Counted from the stretch's first letter, positions 1-7,122 are shown. The stretch is DNA of 16,515 nucleotides from DATAQC01 sp038238185 (GCA_038238185.1 JBBRXY010000068.1:1-16515), one strand, 5' to 3'. Notes: a model not told the origin generated them from the letters alone. Translations and numbers: made by a program.

Positions 1-416
1 GACCGGGCTGGTGGTCGGCCGACGTGGTGGCCGAGACCCTCGCCCGGACGACGCTCGGCGACCTGGTGCCGGGGGAGGCGGTGAACCTCGAGCGACCGGT
101 ACGACTGGCCGACCGCCTGGGCGGCCATCTGGTGCAGGGCCACGTCGATGCCGTCGGACAGGTCACCGCGCCCGCGCCGGACCTGGTCGTGCGCGCCCCG
201 GCCGACCTGCACCGGTACCTGGTGGAAAAGGGGTCGGTCGCCGTCGACGGTTGCAGCCTTACCGTTGTCCGTGTGGACGAGGACGGCTTCGCGGTCGCCA
301 TCGTTCCCCATACTGCTGGGGTCACTACGCTGGGGATCAGGAGACCCGGCGATCGGGTGAACCTCGAAGTCGACGTCGTGGCCAAGTACGTCGAGAGACT
401 CGTCACCCGGAGCTGA
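1..416 (+). CDS. ribE: Riboflavin synthase alpha subunit, 5'-truncated
   Basis: This is the C-terminal part of riboflavin synthase, which dismutates two 6,7-dimethyl-8-ribityllumazine molecules to riboflavin, the last step of riboflavin synthesis in the cytoplasm. The gene runs off the left edge; the first whole codon is at position 3. Visible family motifs are ADVVAETLARTTLG, VNLERP and RLGGHLVQGHVD, the last being the start of the second lumazine-binding barrel. The enzyme normally has about 200 residues in two similar barrels, so roughly the first third is missing. It ends in TGA four bases before the ATG of ribBA, which fits one riboflavin operon. Any upstream ribD gene or FMN riboswitch would lie outside the window. 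Confidence 0.95.
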   Translation, partial: PGWWSADVVAETLARTTLGDLVPGEAVNLERPVRLADRLGGHLVQGHVDAVGQVTAPAPDLVVRAPADLHRYLVEKGSVAVDGCSLTVVRVDEDGFAVAIVPHTAGVTTLGIRRPGDRVNLEVDVVAKYVERLVTRS

Positions 417-420
417 CCGC

Positions 421-1692
421 ATGCCCTCCAACTTCGAGACCTCCGACATCGGCCCCTCCGACATCGGCCCCTCCGAAATCGGCCCGTTCATCAGCATCCC
501 GGCCGCCATCGCCGCCTTCGCCCGCGGTGAGATCGTGGTCGTCGTCGACGACGCCAACCGCGAGAACGAGGGCGACCTCATCATGGCCGCCGAGTTCGCC
601 ACGCCGGACAAGATCGCCTTCTTCTTGAACCACACCTCGGGTGTCATCTGCGCCCCCCTCACCGGCGACCGCCTCGACGCACTCGAACTGCCCCCGATGG
701 TGGTCGACAACACCGAGTCGAACCGCACCGCCTTCACCATCTCGGTCGACGCCCGGGTCGGCACCTCCACCGGCATCTCCGCCGCCGACCGGGCGGCAAC
801 CATCGCCGCCCTCATCGATCCCGACAGCCGCCCCATCGACCTGGTGCGGCCCGGCCACATGTACCCCCTGCGCTACCGCGAGGGTGGGGTGCTCAAGCGC
901 GCCGGCCACACCGAGGCCGCCGTCGATCTGGCCCGGCTGGCCGGCCTCACCCCGGCCGGTGTGCTGTGCGAGGTGGTCACCGAGGACAAGACGTCCATGG
1001 CCCGCCTGCCCGAGCTGACGCGTTTCAGCACCGAGCACGGCCTGGCGTTCATCTCCATCGCCGACCTCATCCACTACCGTCGGCAGTCCGAGAAACTGGT
1101 CGAGCGGGTGGCCGAGGCCCGGATCCCCACGCAGTGGGGCGACTTCACCTGTTACGTCTACGAGAGCCTGCTCGACGGCGACCGCCACCTCGCCCTCGTC
1201 CGGGGGGCCGTCCAGGGCGAGGACGACGTTCTCGTGCGGGTCCACTCCGAGTGCCTCACCGGTGACGTGTTCGGGTCGTTGCGCTGCGACTGCGGGTTCC
1301 AGCTCGAGGCGGCCATCGAGATGATCGCCAAGGAGGGCCTCGGCGTGGTCGTCTACCTGCGCGGCCACGAAGGCCGGGGTATCGGCATCGCCCACAAGCT
1401 GCGGGCCTACAACCTCCAGGACGAGGGGGCCGATACGGTCGACGCCAACCTGGCCCTCGGTCTTCCAATTGACAATCGTGAGTACGGCATCGGTGCCCAG
1501 ATCCTCGTCGACCTCGGCATCACCACCATGCGCCTGCTCACCAACAACCCGGCCAAGTACGGCGGCCTGGAGGGCTACGGGTTGCAGATCGTGGAACGGG
1601 TGGGCCTGCAGTCCCAGCCCAATCCCGAGAACATCGCCTACCTGCGCACCAAGCAGCAACGGCTCGGTCATCTTCTGGAAGGACTTGATTGA
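421..1692 (+). CDS. ribBA: Bifunctional 3,4-dihydroxy-2-butanone 4-phosphate synthase / GTP cyclohydrolase II
   Basis: This 423-residue fusion supplies both branches of riboflavin synthesis. The N-terminal domain (about 25-220) makes the four-carbon unit from ribulose 5-phosphate: the acidic loop VVDDANRENEGD (41-52), HTSG (71-74), RPGH (143-146), His163 and Glu184 are present. The C-terminal domain (about 235-423) opens the GTP imidazole ring: zinc ligands Cys278, Cys289 and Cys291, the catalytic loop RGHEGRGIG and the TNNPAK motif are all visible. The bridging stretch is TEDKTSMARLP; many homologues have DG before SMARLP. The first 22 residues are unusual, with a triple SDIGP-type repeat before the conserved domain. 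ATG 421 follows the ribE stop by four bases, and the stop overlaps the ribH start. Confidence 0.97.
   Translation: MPSNFETSDIGPSDIGPSEIGPFISIPAAIAAFARGEIVVVVDDANRENEGDLIMAAEFATPDKIAFFLNHTSGVICAPLTGDRLDALELPPMVVDNTESNRTAFTISVDARVGTSTGISAADRAATIAALIDPDSRPIDLVRPGHMYPLRYREGGVLKRAGHTEAAVDLARLAGLTPAGVLCEVVTEDKTSMARLPELTRFSTEHGLAFISIADLIHYRRQSEKLVERVAEARIPTQWGDFTCYVYESLLDGDRHLALVRGAVQGEDDVLVRVHSECLTGDVFGSLRCDCGFQLEAAIEMIAKEGLGVVVYLRGHEGRGIGIAHKLRAYNLQDEGADTVDANLALGLPIDNREYGIGAQILVDLGITTMRLLTNNPAKYGGLEGYGLQIVERVGLQSQPNPENIAYLRTKQQRLGHLLEGLD
441..485 (+). repeat. Three 15-bp tandem repeats in the 5' end of ribBA
   Basis: Three head-to-tail copies of a 15-bp unit (CTCCGACATCGGCCC) lie at 441-455, 456-470 and 471-485. 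The third differs by one base (C to A at 477). They are in frame and encode SDIGP, SDIGP and SEIGP, a proline-spaced N-terminal extension ahead of the conserved DHBP synthase domain. I infer recent slippage expansion. Confidence 0.9.
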
Positions 1693-2171
1693 ACACCTAC
1701 GAAGGCCGACTCCGCGGTGACGGCATGCGCATCGCCATCGCCGCCAGCCGATTCAACGACCTGATCACCGACCGGCTGGTCGCCGGTGCCCGCGATTCCC
1801 TCGCACGACACGGGATCGAGGAGGGGTCGATCACCCTGGTGTGGGTGCCGGGCGCGTTCGAGCTTCCCCTCGTGGCCCAGCGCCTGGTGGTTTCGGGCGA
1901 CCACGACGCCGTCGTGTGCGTTGGGGCTGTCGTGCGGGGCTCGACCGACCACTACGAACACGTCTGCACCCAGGCAGCGTCGGGGATCCTGCGGGTCAGC
2001 CTCGACACGGGTGTCCCCGTGGTGTTCGGCGTGCTCACCACCGACACCACCGAGGCCGCCCTCGACCGGGCCGGCGGCAAGCTCGGCAACAAAGGTTTCG
2101 AGGCGGCCACCACGGCCATCGAGATGGTCGACCTGCTGCGACAGCTGCCCAAGAGCCAGGACCCGGTGTAA
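1689..2171 (+). CDS. ribH: 6,7-dimethyl-8-ribityllumazine synthase
   Basis: Lumazine synthase condenses 5-amino-6-ribitylamino-uracil with dihydroxybutanone phosphate. The product is 160 residues, the usual length. Motifs include SRFND (20-24), the substrate loop VPGAFELP (53-60), GAVVRGSTDHYEHV with catalytic His88, and the GKLGNKGFEAA helix near the C-terminus. The chosen start is TTG at 1689, overlapping the ribBA TGA by four bases (TTGA). A GGAAGGA ribosome-binding sequence at 1677-1683 sits five bases upstream, which supports this rare start codon. It is cotranscribed and probably translationally coupled with ribBA. RibH normally assembles as pentamers or icosahedral capsids around riboflavin synthase. 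Confidence 0.96.
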   Translation: MNTYEGRLRGDGMRIAIAASRFNDLITDRLVAGARDSLARHGIEEGSITLVWVPGAFELPLVAQRLVVSGDHDAVVCVGAVVRGSTDHYEHVCTQAASGILRVSLDTGVPVVFGVLTTDTTEAALDRAGGKLGNKGFEAATTAIEMVDLLRQLPKSQDPV

Positions 2172-2175
2172 CCCC

Positions 2176-3051
2176 ATGCTGCGCCTCGTCCTGCCCAAGG
2201 GCTCCCTCGAGAAGGCCACCATGGCCCTGTTCGACCACGCCGACCTCAGCGTGTCCCGGGGATCCGACGTCGACTACCGGGGTTCGGTCGACGATCCCCG
2301 TATCGACGAGGTCCGCATACTCCGTCCCCAGGAGATCCCGCACTACGTCGCCGAAGGGCTGTTCGACCTGGGTATCACCGGGCGCGACTGGATCGAGGAG
2401 ACGGGCCGGGAAGTCGTCTCCCTGGGCCAGCTCCACTACTCGAAGGCCACGGCCCGTCCCGTGCGGGTCGTGCTGGCCGTCAGTGGCGACTCCAAGGTCG
2501 AGGCCGTCGAGGACCTGCCCGCAGGCGTGCGCGTTTCCACCGAGTACCCCGAGCTCACCCGCCGGTACTTCGAGAAGCACGGCGTGGAGGCCGACATCCG
2601 CTTGTCCTACGGGGCCACCGAGGCCAAGGTGCCGGAGATCGCCGACGCCGTGGTTGAGATCACCGAGACGGGTCGAGCCCTGCGAGCGGCCGGGCTGCGC
2701 ATCCTCGACACCATGCTGGTCAGTTTCACCGAGCTCATCGCCAACCCCGCCGCCTACGACGACCCGGCCAAGCGCCACGCCATGGGCCAGCTCCACACCC
2801 TGCTCCAGGGCACCCTCGAGGCTCGGGGCAAGGTGCTGGTGAAGCTCAACGTGGGTGCCTCCGACCTCGACGGTGTCATCGCCCTGCTTCCCGCGCTGAA
2901 GGCGCCGACGATGTCGAAGCTGTTCGGCGCCGAGGCCTACGCCCTGGAGACCGTTGTTCCCAAGTCCGAGATCAACATCCTCATACCGGCCCTCAAAGAC
3001 GCCGGCGCCTCCGACATCATCGAGGTGGCCTTGGCCAAGATCGTCCATTGA
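2176..3051 (+). CDS. hisG: ATP phosphoribosyltransferase, long form
   Basis: HisG performs the first committed step of histidine synthesis, joining PRPP and ATP to give phosphoribosyl-ATP. The 291-residue product is the long form, carrying a C-terminal regulatory domain. The N-terminal motif is LRLVLPKGSLE, the PRPP-binding loop is EITETGRAL, and the last ~75 residues (from about GKVLVKLNV) match the HisG C-terminal ACT-like domain that binds histidine, so feedback inhibition is expected. ATG 2176 lies four bases after the ribH stop; I see no strong ribosome-binding site at good spacing, so coupling to ribH is likely. In many actinobacteria hisE immediately precedes hisG; here ribH occupies that place and no hisE is in the window. 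Confidence 0.95.
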   Translation: MLRLVLPKGSLEKATMALFDHADLSVSRGSDVDYRGSVDDPRIDEVRILRPQEIPHYVAEGLFDLGITGRDWIEETGREVVSLGQLHYSKATARPVRVVLAVSGDSKVEAVEDLPAGVRVSTEYPELTRRYFEKHGVEADIRLSYGATEAKVPEIADAVVEITETGRALRAAGLRILDTMLVSFTELIANPAAYDDPAKRHAMGQLHTLLQGTLEARGKVLVKLNVGASDLDGVIALLPALKAPTMSKLFGAEAYALETVVPKSEINILIPALKDAGASDIIEVALAKIVH

Positions 3052-3251
3052 CCGGGAGGGTCGTGGAGTTCGACGAGCACCGGGGGTTGGGCACGGTTCG
3101 GGGAGACGACGGGCGCCAGCTCGCCTTCCACTGCACGAGCATCGCCGACGGCTCGCGCCAGATCGACGCGGACACCAAGGTGGTGTTCACCGTTGCGGCC
3201 GGCCACCTCGGGTGCTGGGAGGCGGCCGAGGTGTCACCGGTGCCGGGCTGA
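3048..3251 (+). CDS. Small cold-shock-domain-like protein
   Basis: This is a 67-residue protein resembling a single OB-fold cold-shock domain: GRVVEFDEHRGLGTV matches the first strands (compare the TGTVKWFN-GFGFI pattern of Csp proteins), followed by LAFHCTSI in the position of the second RNP strand, and VVFTV near the end. Aromatic residues of the classical RNA-binding face are mostly replaced, so nucleic-acid binding is uncertain. The start used is TTG 3048, overlapping the hisG TGA by four bases; GTG 3063 is an alternative but would delete the first beta strand. The gene is the last of the rib-hisG block and is presumably made from that transcript. Function beyond the fold is unknown to me. 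Confidence 0.72.
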   Translation: MTGRVVEFDEHRGLGTVRGDDGRQLAFHCTSIADGSRQIDADTKVVFTVAAGHLGCWEAAEVSPVPG

Positions 3252-3337
3252 ATCAGCGCTCTGTCTCCAACGTGAACGAGCCCCTGAGGGTGAGGGCGAG
3301 GACGAACGACCGCACCTTGGTGGTGTCGCACACACCG

Positions 3338-3365
3338 TTGGGAACAGTACCCACCGGGCTAGGGT
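3338..3365 (+). promoter_or_regulatory. Candidate sigma-70-type promoter for the lipoprotein gene
   Basis: TTGGGA at 3338-3343 and TAGGGT at 3360-3365 are separated by 16 bp. The expected transcription start falls near 3372, within a few bases of the GTG at 3374, so the mRNA may be leaderless. This is a pattern match only. Confidence 0.45.
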
Positions 3366-3373
3366 CGGCGACC

Positions 3374-4045
3374 GTGCGCACACGAATGGTTTCCCTATGT
3401 GTCGTTTTTGCCCTCGGGTTCGTCGCTTGCGGGAGCGACAAGACCACGACAGCGTCGCCGGACGCCGACAGGGCGACGGCCAAGAAGCTGGTCCTGACCA
3501 CCACCGACTTCCCGTCCGGGTGGACCGGCAAGCCCGATGACCAGACGCGGTCCGAGGAGGCCAAGGCTGCCTCCAAGGAGCTCAGCGACTGCGTGGGCAC
3601 CAGCGGCGCGGAGGCCGAGACGGCGAGGTGGAAGGGGGATGAGTTCACCAAGGACCAGTACCAGGTGAGTTCCAACGCCAATCTGGTCGCCGACAAGGCG
3701 GCCTTCAAGAAAGACGTCGCCGCGATCAACAGCCCGAAGCTGCAGACGTGCGTGAAGGACATCTTCGGCAAGCTGTTGACACAGAGCCTCGGAGCCCCAC
3801 CAACGTCTCTCGACGTGACCCCGTTCGAGGTGAAGAAGTACGGCGCCGTGACCGTCGGCCTTCGGCTGAGGGTCGGTACCGGTACCAGTACCGGTACCAC
3901 CGAGACCGTGTACGTGGACCTGGTGCTGATGGGCAAGAACCGGGCCGAGAACACCACGACCATCTTTTCCATCGGCCAGCCGATGGATCCTGCGTTGGAG
4001 AACTCGCTCCTCGCCAAGGTGGGCTCGCACGTCAACGCCGCTTAG
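3374..4045 (+). CDS. Putative secreted lipoprotein of unknown function
   Basis: The 223-residue product begins MRTRMVSLCVVFALGFVACGS: a short basic n-region, a hydrophobic core, and a lipobox-like FVAC with Cys19 as probable lipidation site. Phe at -3 is less usual than Leu, so the lipoprotein call is moderately firm. A short polar linker (DKTTTASPDAD) follows, then a soluble domain with two Cys (in LSDCVG and LQTCVK) that could form a disulfide outside the membrane. I do not recognise the domain. The start GTG 3374 gives the best signal peptide; ATG 3386 is in frame but would drop the two Arg residues. Residues encoded at 3875-3898 come from a tandem hexamer. The next gene is a desaturase 69 bp downstream. 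Confidence 0.75.
   Translation: MRTRMVSLCVVFALGFVACGSDKTTTASPDADRATAKKLVLTTTDFPSGWTGKPDDQTRSEEAKAASKELSDCVGTSGAEAETARWKGDEFTKDQYQVSSNANLVADKAAFKKDVAAINSPKLQTCVKDIFGKLLTQSLGAPPTSLDVTPFEVKKYGAVTVGLRLRVGTGTSTGTTETVYVDLVLMGKNRAENTTTIFSIGQPMDPALENSLLAKVGSHVNAA
3875..3898 (+). repeat. Tandem GGTACC-type hexamer, four copies
   Basis: Four consecutive hexamers (GGTACC, GGTACC, AGTACC, GGTACC) lie in frame within the lipoprotein gene and encode Gly-Thr-Gly-Thr-Ser-Thr-Gly-Thr. Because each unit is two codons, slippage here would change length without breaking the frame. Confidence 0.85.
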
Positions 4046-4114
4046 GCGGTACCGGTTGTGGCGCCCGCCGCTCGAGGTTGGCAATTGACCGGAAGGGTTG
4101 GTTGAGCGAACGCT

Positions 4115-4837
4115 ATGTTCTCCGGCGTGCCCCTCGGAGTCGTCATTGGCCTTTGCTCGGCCATGCTCACCGCCCTCGTCACCGAGATCTACTGCCATCG
4201 TTGTCTTGCTCACCGCGCCTTTCGGGTCCACCCGGTTGTGGCGTCGGTGCTCGACACGTACTTCCGGGTCATCGTCTGGACCGACCCAGAGTCGTGGGCC
4301 GTCATCCACCGGCTGCACCACCGATATGCCGACACGCCCCTGGATCCTCACTCGCCCGTCCAGCGTCGGCCTCTCACGATTCTCCTCGGCTCGGGCTACT
4401 TGTTCGCCATGGCCCGGCGGCGCCTGTCGGTGGGCACGCCGCCGCGGAGATCGATCGTCGTCCTTCGTGGCCTGGTGATCGCCGTCCCCTTCGTCGTATT
4501 CGGACTGGTTCAGCTGCTCACGATGATGGCCGTGCACCTGGTCTGCTACCTCGGCATCATGGGGGCGGTCAACATGGTGGGACATCTGTACGGGAGCAAG
4601 CCCCACCCCGACTCTCCCGGATATGACCTGGCCTGGCTCGCCATCCCGCTCCTCGGCCACGGCTACCACAACTCGCACCACGCCCATCCGGCTGCAAGTC
4701 GCACGGGTCCTCTCGACCCGATCTGGCCGATGCTCCGGCTGCTCGCCGCCGTGCGATTGATCGAGCTCGACGATCGACGTGCCGCGTCGCCCGCGCGGGC
4801 CTGCTGCGGGGCGTCGGCGATCCCCACACCGACGTAG
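4115..4837 (+). CDS. Membrane fatty acid desaturase (short form)
   Basis: This is an integral-membrane, di-iron fatty acyl desaturase-like protein of 240 residues. All three histidine boxes are present: HRCLAH (28-33), HRLHH (65-69) and HNSHH (185-189), the last within GHGYHNSHHAHP. Hydrophobic segments lie at about 5-24, 42-54, 114-135 and 136-156. The protein is shorter than typical delta-9 desaturases of about 300 residues or more: only one hydrophobic segment precedes the first His box. ATG 4115 is the first possible start because an in-frame TGA lies at 4103-4105. No electron-transfer partner is encoded nearby. Likely role: introducing a double bond into membrane acyl chains, but substrate and position cannot be read from sequence. 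Confidence 0.88.
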   Translation: MFSGVPLGVVIGLCSAMLTALVTEIYCHRCLAHRAFRVHPVVASVLDTYFRVIVWTDPESWAVIHRLHHRYADTPLDPHSPVQRRPLTILLGSGYLFAMARRRLSVGTPPRRSIVVLRGLVIAVPFVVFGLVQLLTMMAVHLVCYLGIMGAVNMVGHLYGSKPHPDSPGYDLAWLAIPLLGHGYHNSHHAHPAASRTGPLDPIWPMLRLLAAVRLIELDDRRAASPARACCGASAIPTPT

Positions 4838-4850
4838 ACCGCCGGCTTTC

Positions 4851-5006
4851 CTACGCGTCGTCCAGTGCGGCATGGCGCAGGTCGCTGCCGTAGGTGACGC
4901 CGTCGTGGATCCCGGCGCGCAGGGCCTCGAGGTCTGGGCACTGGACGACCACATTGATGAGGGCCTCGGACCCGGCCACGTAGGGTCCGGCCGCGGAGCC
5001 ACCCAT
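4851..5006 (-). CDS. Possible small ORF of unknown function (51 aa)
   Basis: On the minus strand an ORF from ATG (5006) to TAG (4851) encodes 51 residues; an in-frame GTG at 5021 would add five. Nearly every codon ends in G or C, like the real genes around it, and the peptide is of normal composition (includes SEALINVVVQC and GVTYGSDLRHAALDDA), so it may be a real small gene or the remnant of a larger one. There is no convincing ribosome-binding site. It is divergent from the toxin-antitoxin pair, and its start lies only about 20-35 bp from the candidate antitoxin promoter. I do not recognise a family. Confidence 0.35.
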   Translation of the reverse strand: MGGSAAGPYVAGSEALINVVVQCPDLEALRAGIHDGVTYGSDLRHAALDDA

Positions 5007-5022
5007 AGACGCTAGCAGCACC

Positions 5023-5040
5023 TGATAGCATCATCTGATG
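5023..5040 (+). promoter_or_regulatory. Extended -10 promoter and overlapping inverted repeat for the antitoxin-toxin operon
   Basis: TGATAGCAT at 5023-5031 matches an extended -10 element (TGN then TAGCAT). The inverted repeat CATCA-TC-TGATG spans 5029-5040 and reaches the first base of the GTG start at 5040. It overlaps the -10 end and the expected transcription start, the position where an antitoxin or toxin-antitoxin complex would autorepress. The transcript could be leaderless. Inferred from pattern and position. Confidence 0.45.
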
Positions 5041-5246
5041 TGAGTACTCGCACGACCTTCACCCTCGAGGTAGCTCTCGCCGAACAGGCCCGCCGGCTCG
5101 GCGTCAACATCTCCGCTGCGGCGCGCGATGGTGTCGCAGCCGCCGTGCGAGACGCGCTGGCCAAGGCGGACCGGGCGGCGTACGAACGTCGGCCGGAGGA
5201 GCCCGACTCTTTCTGGGACGAGGCCGAGGCGTGGGTTGAGCGATGA
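5040..5246 (+). CDS. CcdA-like type II antitoxin
   Basis: The 68-residue product starts with a short strand and helices resembling the ribbon-helix-helix DNA-binding domain of CcdA-family antitoxins (STRTTFTLEVALAEQARRLG, then NISAAARDGV), followed by a charged C-terminal tail ending SFWDEAEAWVER, the segment that in CcdA wraps the toxin. The start is GTG 5040; the gene overlaps the next by four bases (ATGA), the usual antitoxin-first order. It should neutralise the adjacent toxin and repress its own promoter. Oddly, the partner is MazF/PemK-like rather than a classical CcdB, although both toxins share one fold. Family assignment is from sequence pattern only. Confidence 0.8.
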   Translation: MSTRTTFTLEVALAEQARRLGVNISAAARDGVAAAVRDALAKADRAAYERRPEEPDSFWDEAEAWVER

Positions 5247-5551
5247 TCCGAGGCGAAGTCTGGCTGGCTCAGGTCGGTCGAAAGCGACGCCCCGTGCTCG
5301 TGCTGACCCGCAGCGAGGTGCTCGATGTTCGAGCGCTGGTCACCGTCGCCGAGGTCACGACAAGGGCACGAGGTCTGGCCGCGGAGGTTTCCGTTCTCCA
5401 TGAGAACGTCGGCCTTGACCGCGAATCCGTCATCAACTGTGACGGACTGCATACGGTCGTTCAGGCGTCCCTCACGTCGCGCGTCGGTGACGTCGACGAC
5501 GCAACGATGCGTCAGGTCTGCGCCGCACTCAGCTACGCACTCGGATGCTGA
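5243..5551 (+). CDS. MazF/PemK-family toxin (probable endoribonuclease)
   Basis: This 102-residue protein has the MazF/PemK/CcdB fold pattern: the N-terminal strand IRGEVWLAQVG, the RRPVLVLTR strand, the TVAEVTTRARG loop, and the NCDGLHTVVQASLTSRVGDVD segment matching the later conserved block of MazF (compare D-x-h-x-T-h in homologues). MazF members cleave mRNA at short specific sequences; whether this one does so or instead poisons gyrase like CcdB cannot be told from sequence. ATG 5243 overlaps the antitoxin stop by four bases, suggesting coupled translation. Length is normal, so the toxin appears intact. It converges with glnA, whose stop lies 75 bp further on. Confidence 0.85.
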   Translation: MIRGEVWLAQVGRKRRPVLVLTRSEVLDVRALVTVAEVTTRARGLAAEVSVLHENVGLDRESVINCDGLHTVVQASLTSRVGDVDDATMRQVCAALSYALGC

Positions 5552-5602
5552 CGCTCTCGTTGCCATCCCGCAGATCACGCCCCCCGGTCACTCTTCGCGA
5601 CG

Positions 5603-5617
5603 GTGGGTGGAACCCAC
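5603..5617. terminator. Small hairpin between convergent toxin and glnA genes
   Basis: GTGGGT (5603-5608) and ACCCAC (5612-5617) form a 6-bp stem with a 3-base loop, 10 bases beyond the glnA stop. There is no T-tract on either side, so termination is only a possibility. Confidence 0.25.
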
Positions 5618-5626
5618 GCAGAAGCG

Positions 5627-7051
5627 CTAGATGTCGTAGTAGAGGTAGAACTCGTACGGGTGGGGGCGGAGGCGGACCTCGTCGATCTCCTTCTCGCGCT
5701 TGAAGGCGATCCACGTGTCGATGAGGTCGGACGTGAACACCCCGCCGGCTTTGAGGTACTCCTGGTCGGCCTCGAGGGCGGCCAGGGCCTCCTCCAACGA
5801 ACTGGGCACCTGGGGGACGGCAGCCAACTGCTCGGGGGGAAGGTCGTATAGGTCCTTGTCGACCGGGTCGGGCGGCTCGATGCGGTTCTGCACCCCGTCG
5901 AGGCCGGCCATGAGCATGGCCGAGAACGCCAGGTAGGGGTTGCACGACGGGTCGGGGCAGCGGAACTCCAGGCGCTTGGCCTTGGGGCTCTTGGAGTAGA
6001 TGGGGATCCGGACTGCGGCCGAGCGGTTGCGCTGGGAGTAGACCAGATTGACCGGCGCTTCGTAGCCCGGCACCAGCCGCTTGTAGGAGTTGGTCGTGGG
6101 GGCGGCGAAGGCCAGGATCGACGCCGCGTGCTTCAGGAGCCCCCCGATGTACCAGCGGGCCATGTCAGACAGGCCGGCGTAGCCAGTCTCGGAGAAGAAC
6201 AGGGGCTCCCCGGCCTTCCACAGCGACTGGTGGCAGTGCATGCCCGAGCCGTTGTCCTGGAAAATGGGCTTGGGCATGAACGTGACCGAGAGGTCGTGCT
6301 GCCAGGCCACGCACTTGGTGACGTACTTGTAGAGCATCAGCTTGTCGGCCATGCGCAGCAGCGTGTCGAAGCGCATGTCGATCTCGGCCTGCCCGGCGGT
6401 GCCCACCTCGTGGTGCTGGATCTCGATCTCGATGCCGAGGCGCTCCATTACCAGGATCATCTCGGAGCGCAGGTCCTGGAAGTGGTCCATGGGGGGCACC
6501 GGGAAGTACCCCTCCTTGTAGCGGGGCTTGAAGCCGAGGTTGGGCTTCTCGTCCTTGGCCGAGTTCCAGATGCCCTCGACGGAGTCGACGGAGTGGAACG
6601 ACGAGTGCTGGTCCTGGGAGAAGCGCACGTCGTTGAAGATGTAGAACTCGGCCTCGGGACCGAAGTACACCGTGTCGGCCAGGCCGGTCGAGACCAGGTA
6701 GTCCTCGGCTTTCTTGGCCACGTAGCGGGGGTCACGGCTGTAGGGCTCGCCCGTCACCGGGTCGCGCACGAAGCAGTTGATGTTGATCGTCTTGTGCTCG
6801 CGGAACGGGTCGAGCACGGCCGTGGCCGGGTCGGGCATCAGGAGCATGTCCGACTCCTGGATCTCCTGGAAGCCACGGATCGACGAGCCGTCGAACCCGA
6901 AGCCGTCCTCGAAGCTCTCGGCGGTCAGCTGGTGCGTGGGTGCGGAGAAGTGCTGCATGAGACCGGGGAGATCGCAGAACCGGAAGTCGACGATCTCGAC
7001 CCCCTCGTCCTCGATCAGGCGCAGGACTTCGGCCGGGCTGCGATCCTCCAC
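5627..7051 (-). CDS. glnA: Glutamine synthetase type I, beta subtype
   Basis: GlnA makes glutamine from glutamate, ammonia and ATP. The 474-residue length is normal for the dodecameric GSI-beta enzyme. Landmarks are GFDGSSIRGF (52-61), the EAEFY metal-binding strand (133-137), HHEVGTAGQ (213-221), NGSGMHCHQS (267-276), the NRS-x-AVRIP segment (342-350) and EFRCPDPSCNPYL (362-374). The beta-type insertion is present around GFKPRYKEGYFPVPP, and LYDLPPE contains Tyr402 at the position adenylylated by GlnE, so regulation by adenylylation is expected. Start GTG 7051 is preceded by AAGGGGGAG at good spacing; the open frame continues upstream without homology. It diverges from glnA2, with a likely ~108-nt leader from its promoter. 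Confidence 0.97.
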   Translation of the reverse strand: MEDRSPAEVLRLIEDEGVEIVDFRFCDLPGLMQHFSAPTHQLTAESFEDGFGFDGSSIRGFQEIQESDMLLMPDPATAVLDPFREHKTININCFVRDPVTGEPYSRDPRYVAKKAEDYLVSTGLADTVYFGPEAEFYIFNDVRFSQDQHSSFHSVDSVEGIWNSAKDEKPNLGFKPRYKEGYFPVPPMDHFQDLRSEMILVMERLGIEIEIQHHEVGTAGQAEIDMRFDTLLRMADKLMLYKYVTKCVAWQHDLSVTFMPKPIFQDNGSGMHCHQSLWKAGEPLFFSETGYAGLSDMARWYIGGLLKHAASILAFAAPTTNSYKRLVPGYEAPVNLVYSQRNRSAAVRIPIYSKSPKAKRLEFRCPDPSCNPYLAFSAMLMAGLDGVQNRIEPPDPVDKDLYDLPPEQLAAVPQVPSSLEEALAALEADQEYLKAGGVFTSDLIDTWIAFKREKEIDEVRLRPHPYEFYLYYDI

Positions 7052-7122
7052 GTGCTCCCCCTTGTAGGTTTGGGACGGCGCTCGAATTGTCGCCGGGTGG
7101 TTTCCTGTCAGTTGCGTGTTGA

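Noticed and set aside
403..1671. Long open frame on the minus strand opposite ribBA (422 codons)
   Set aside because: It is antisense to an unmistakable RibBA, has composition rich in Gly/Asp/Val/His from reverse-reading GC3 codons, and matches no family.
4045..4069. GGCGG/CCGCC possible terminator after the lipoprotein gene
   Set aside because: Only five base pairs with a long loop and overlapping the stop codon; too weak to list as a feature.
4085..4119. TTGACC and TATGTT as a promoter for the desaturase
   Set aside because: The spacer would be 23 bp and the -10 would include the start codon.
3395..5002. Minus-strand open frame of 535 codons across the lipoprotein and desaturase genes
   Set aside because: Low-complexity, His/Arg/Gly-rich antisense translation; the plus-strand frames carry a signal peptide and three His boxes.
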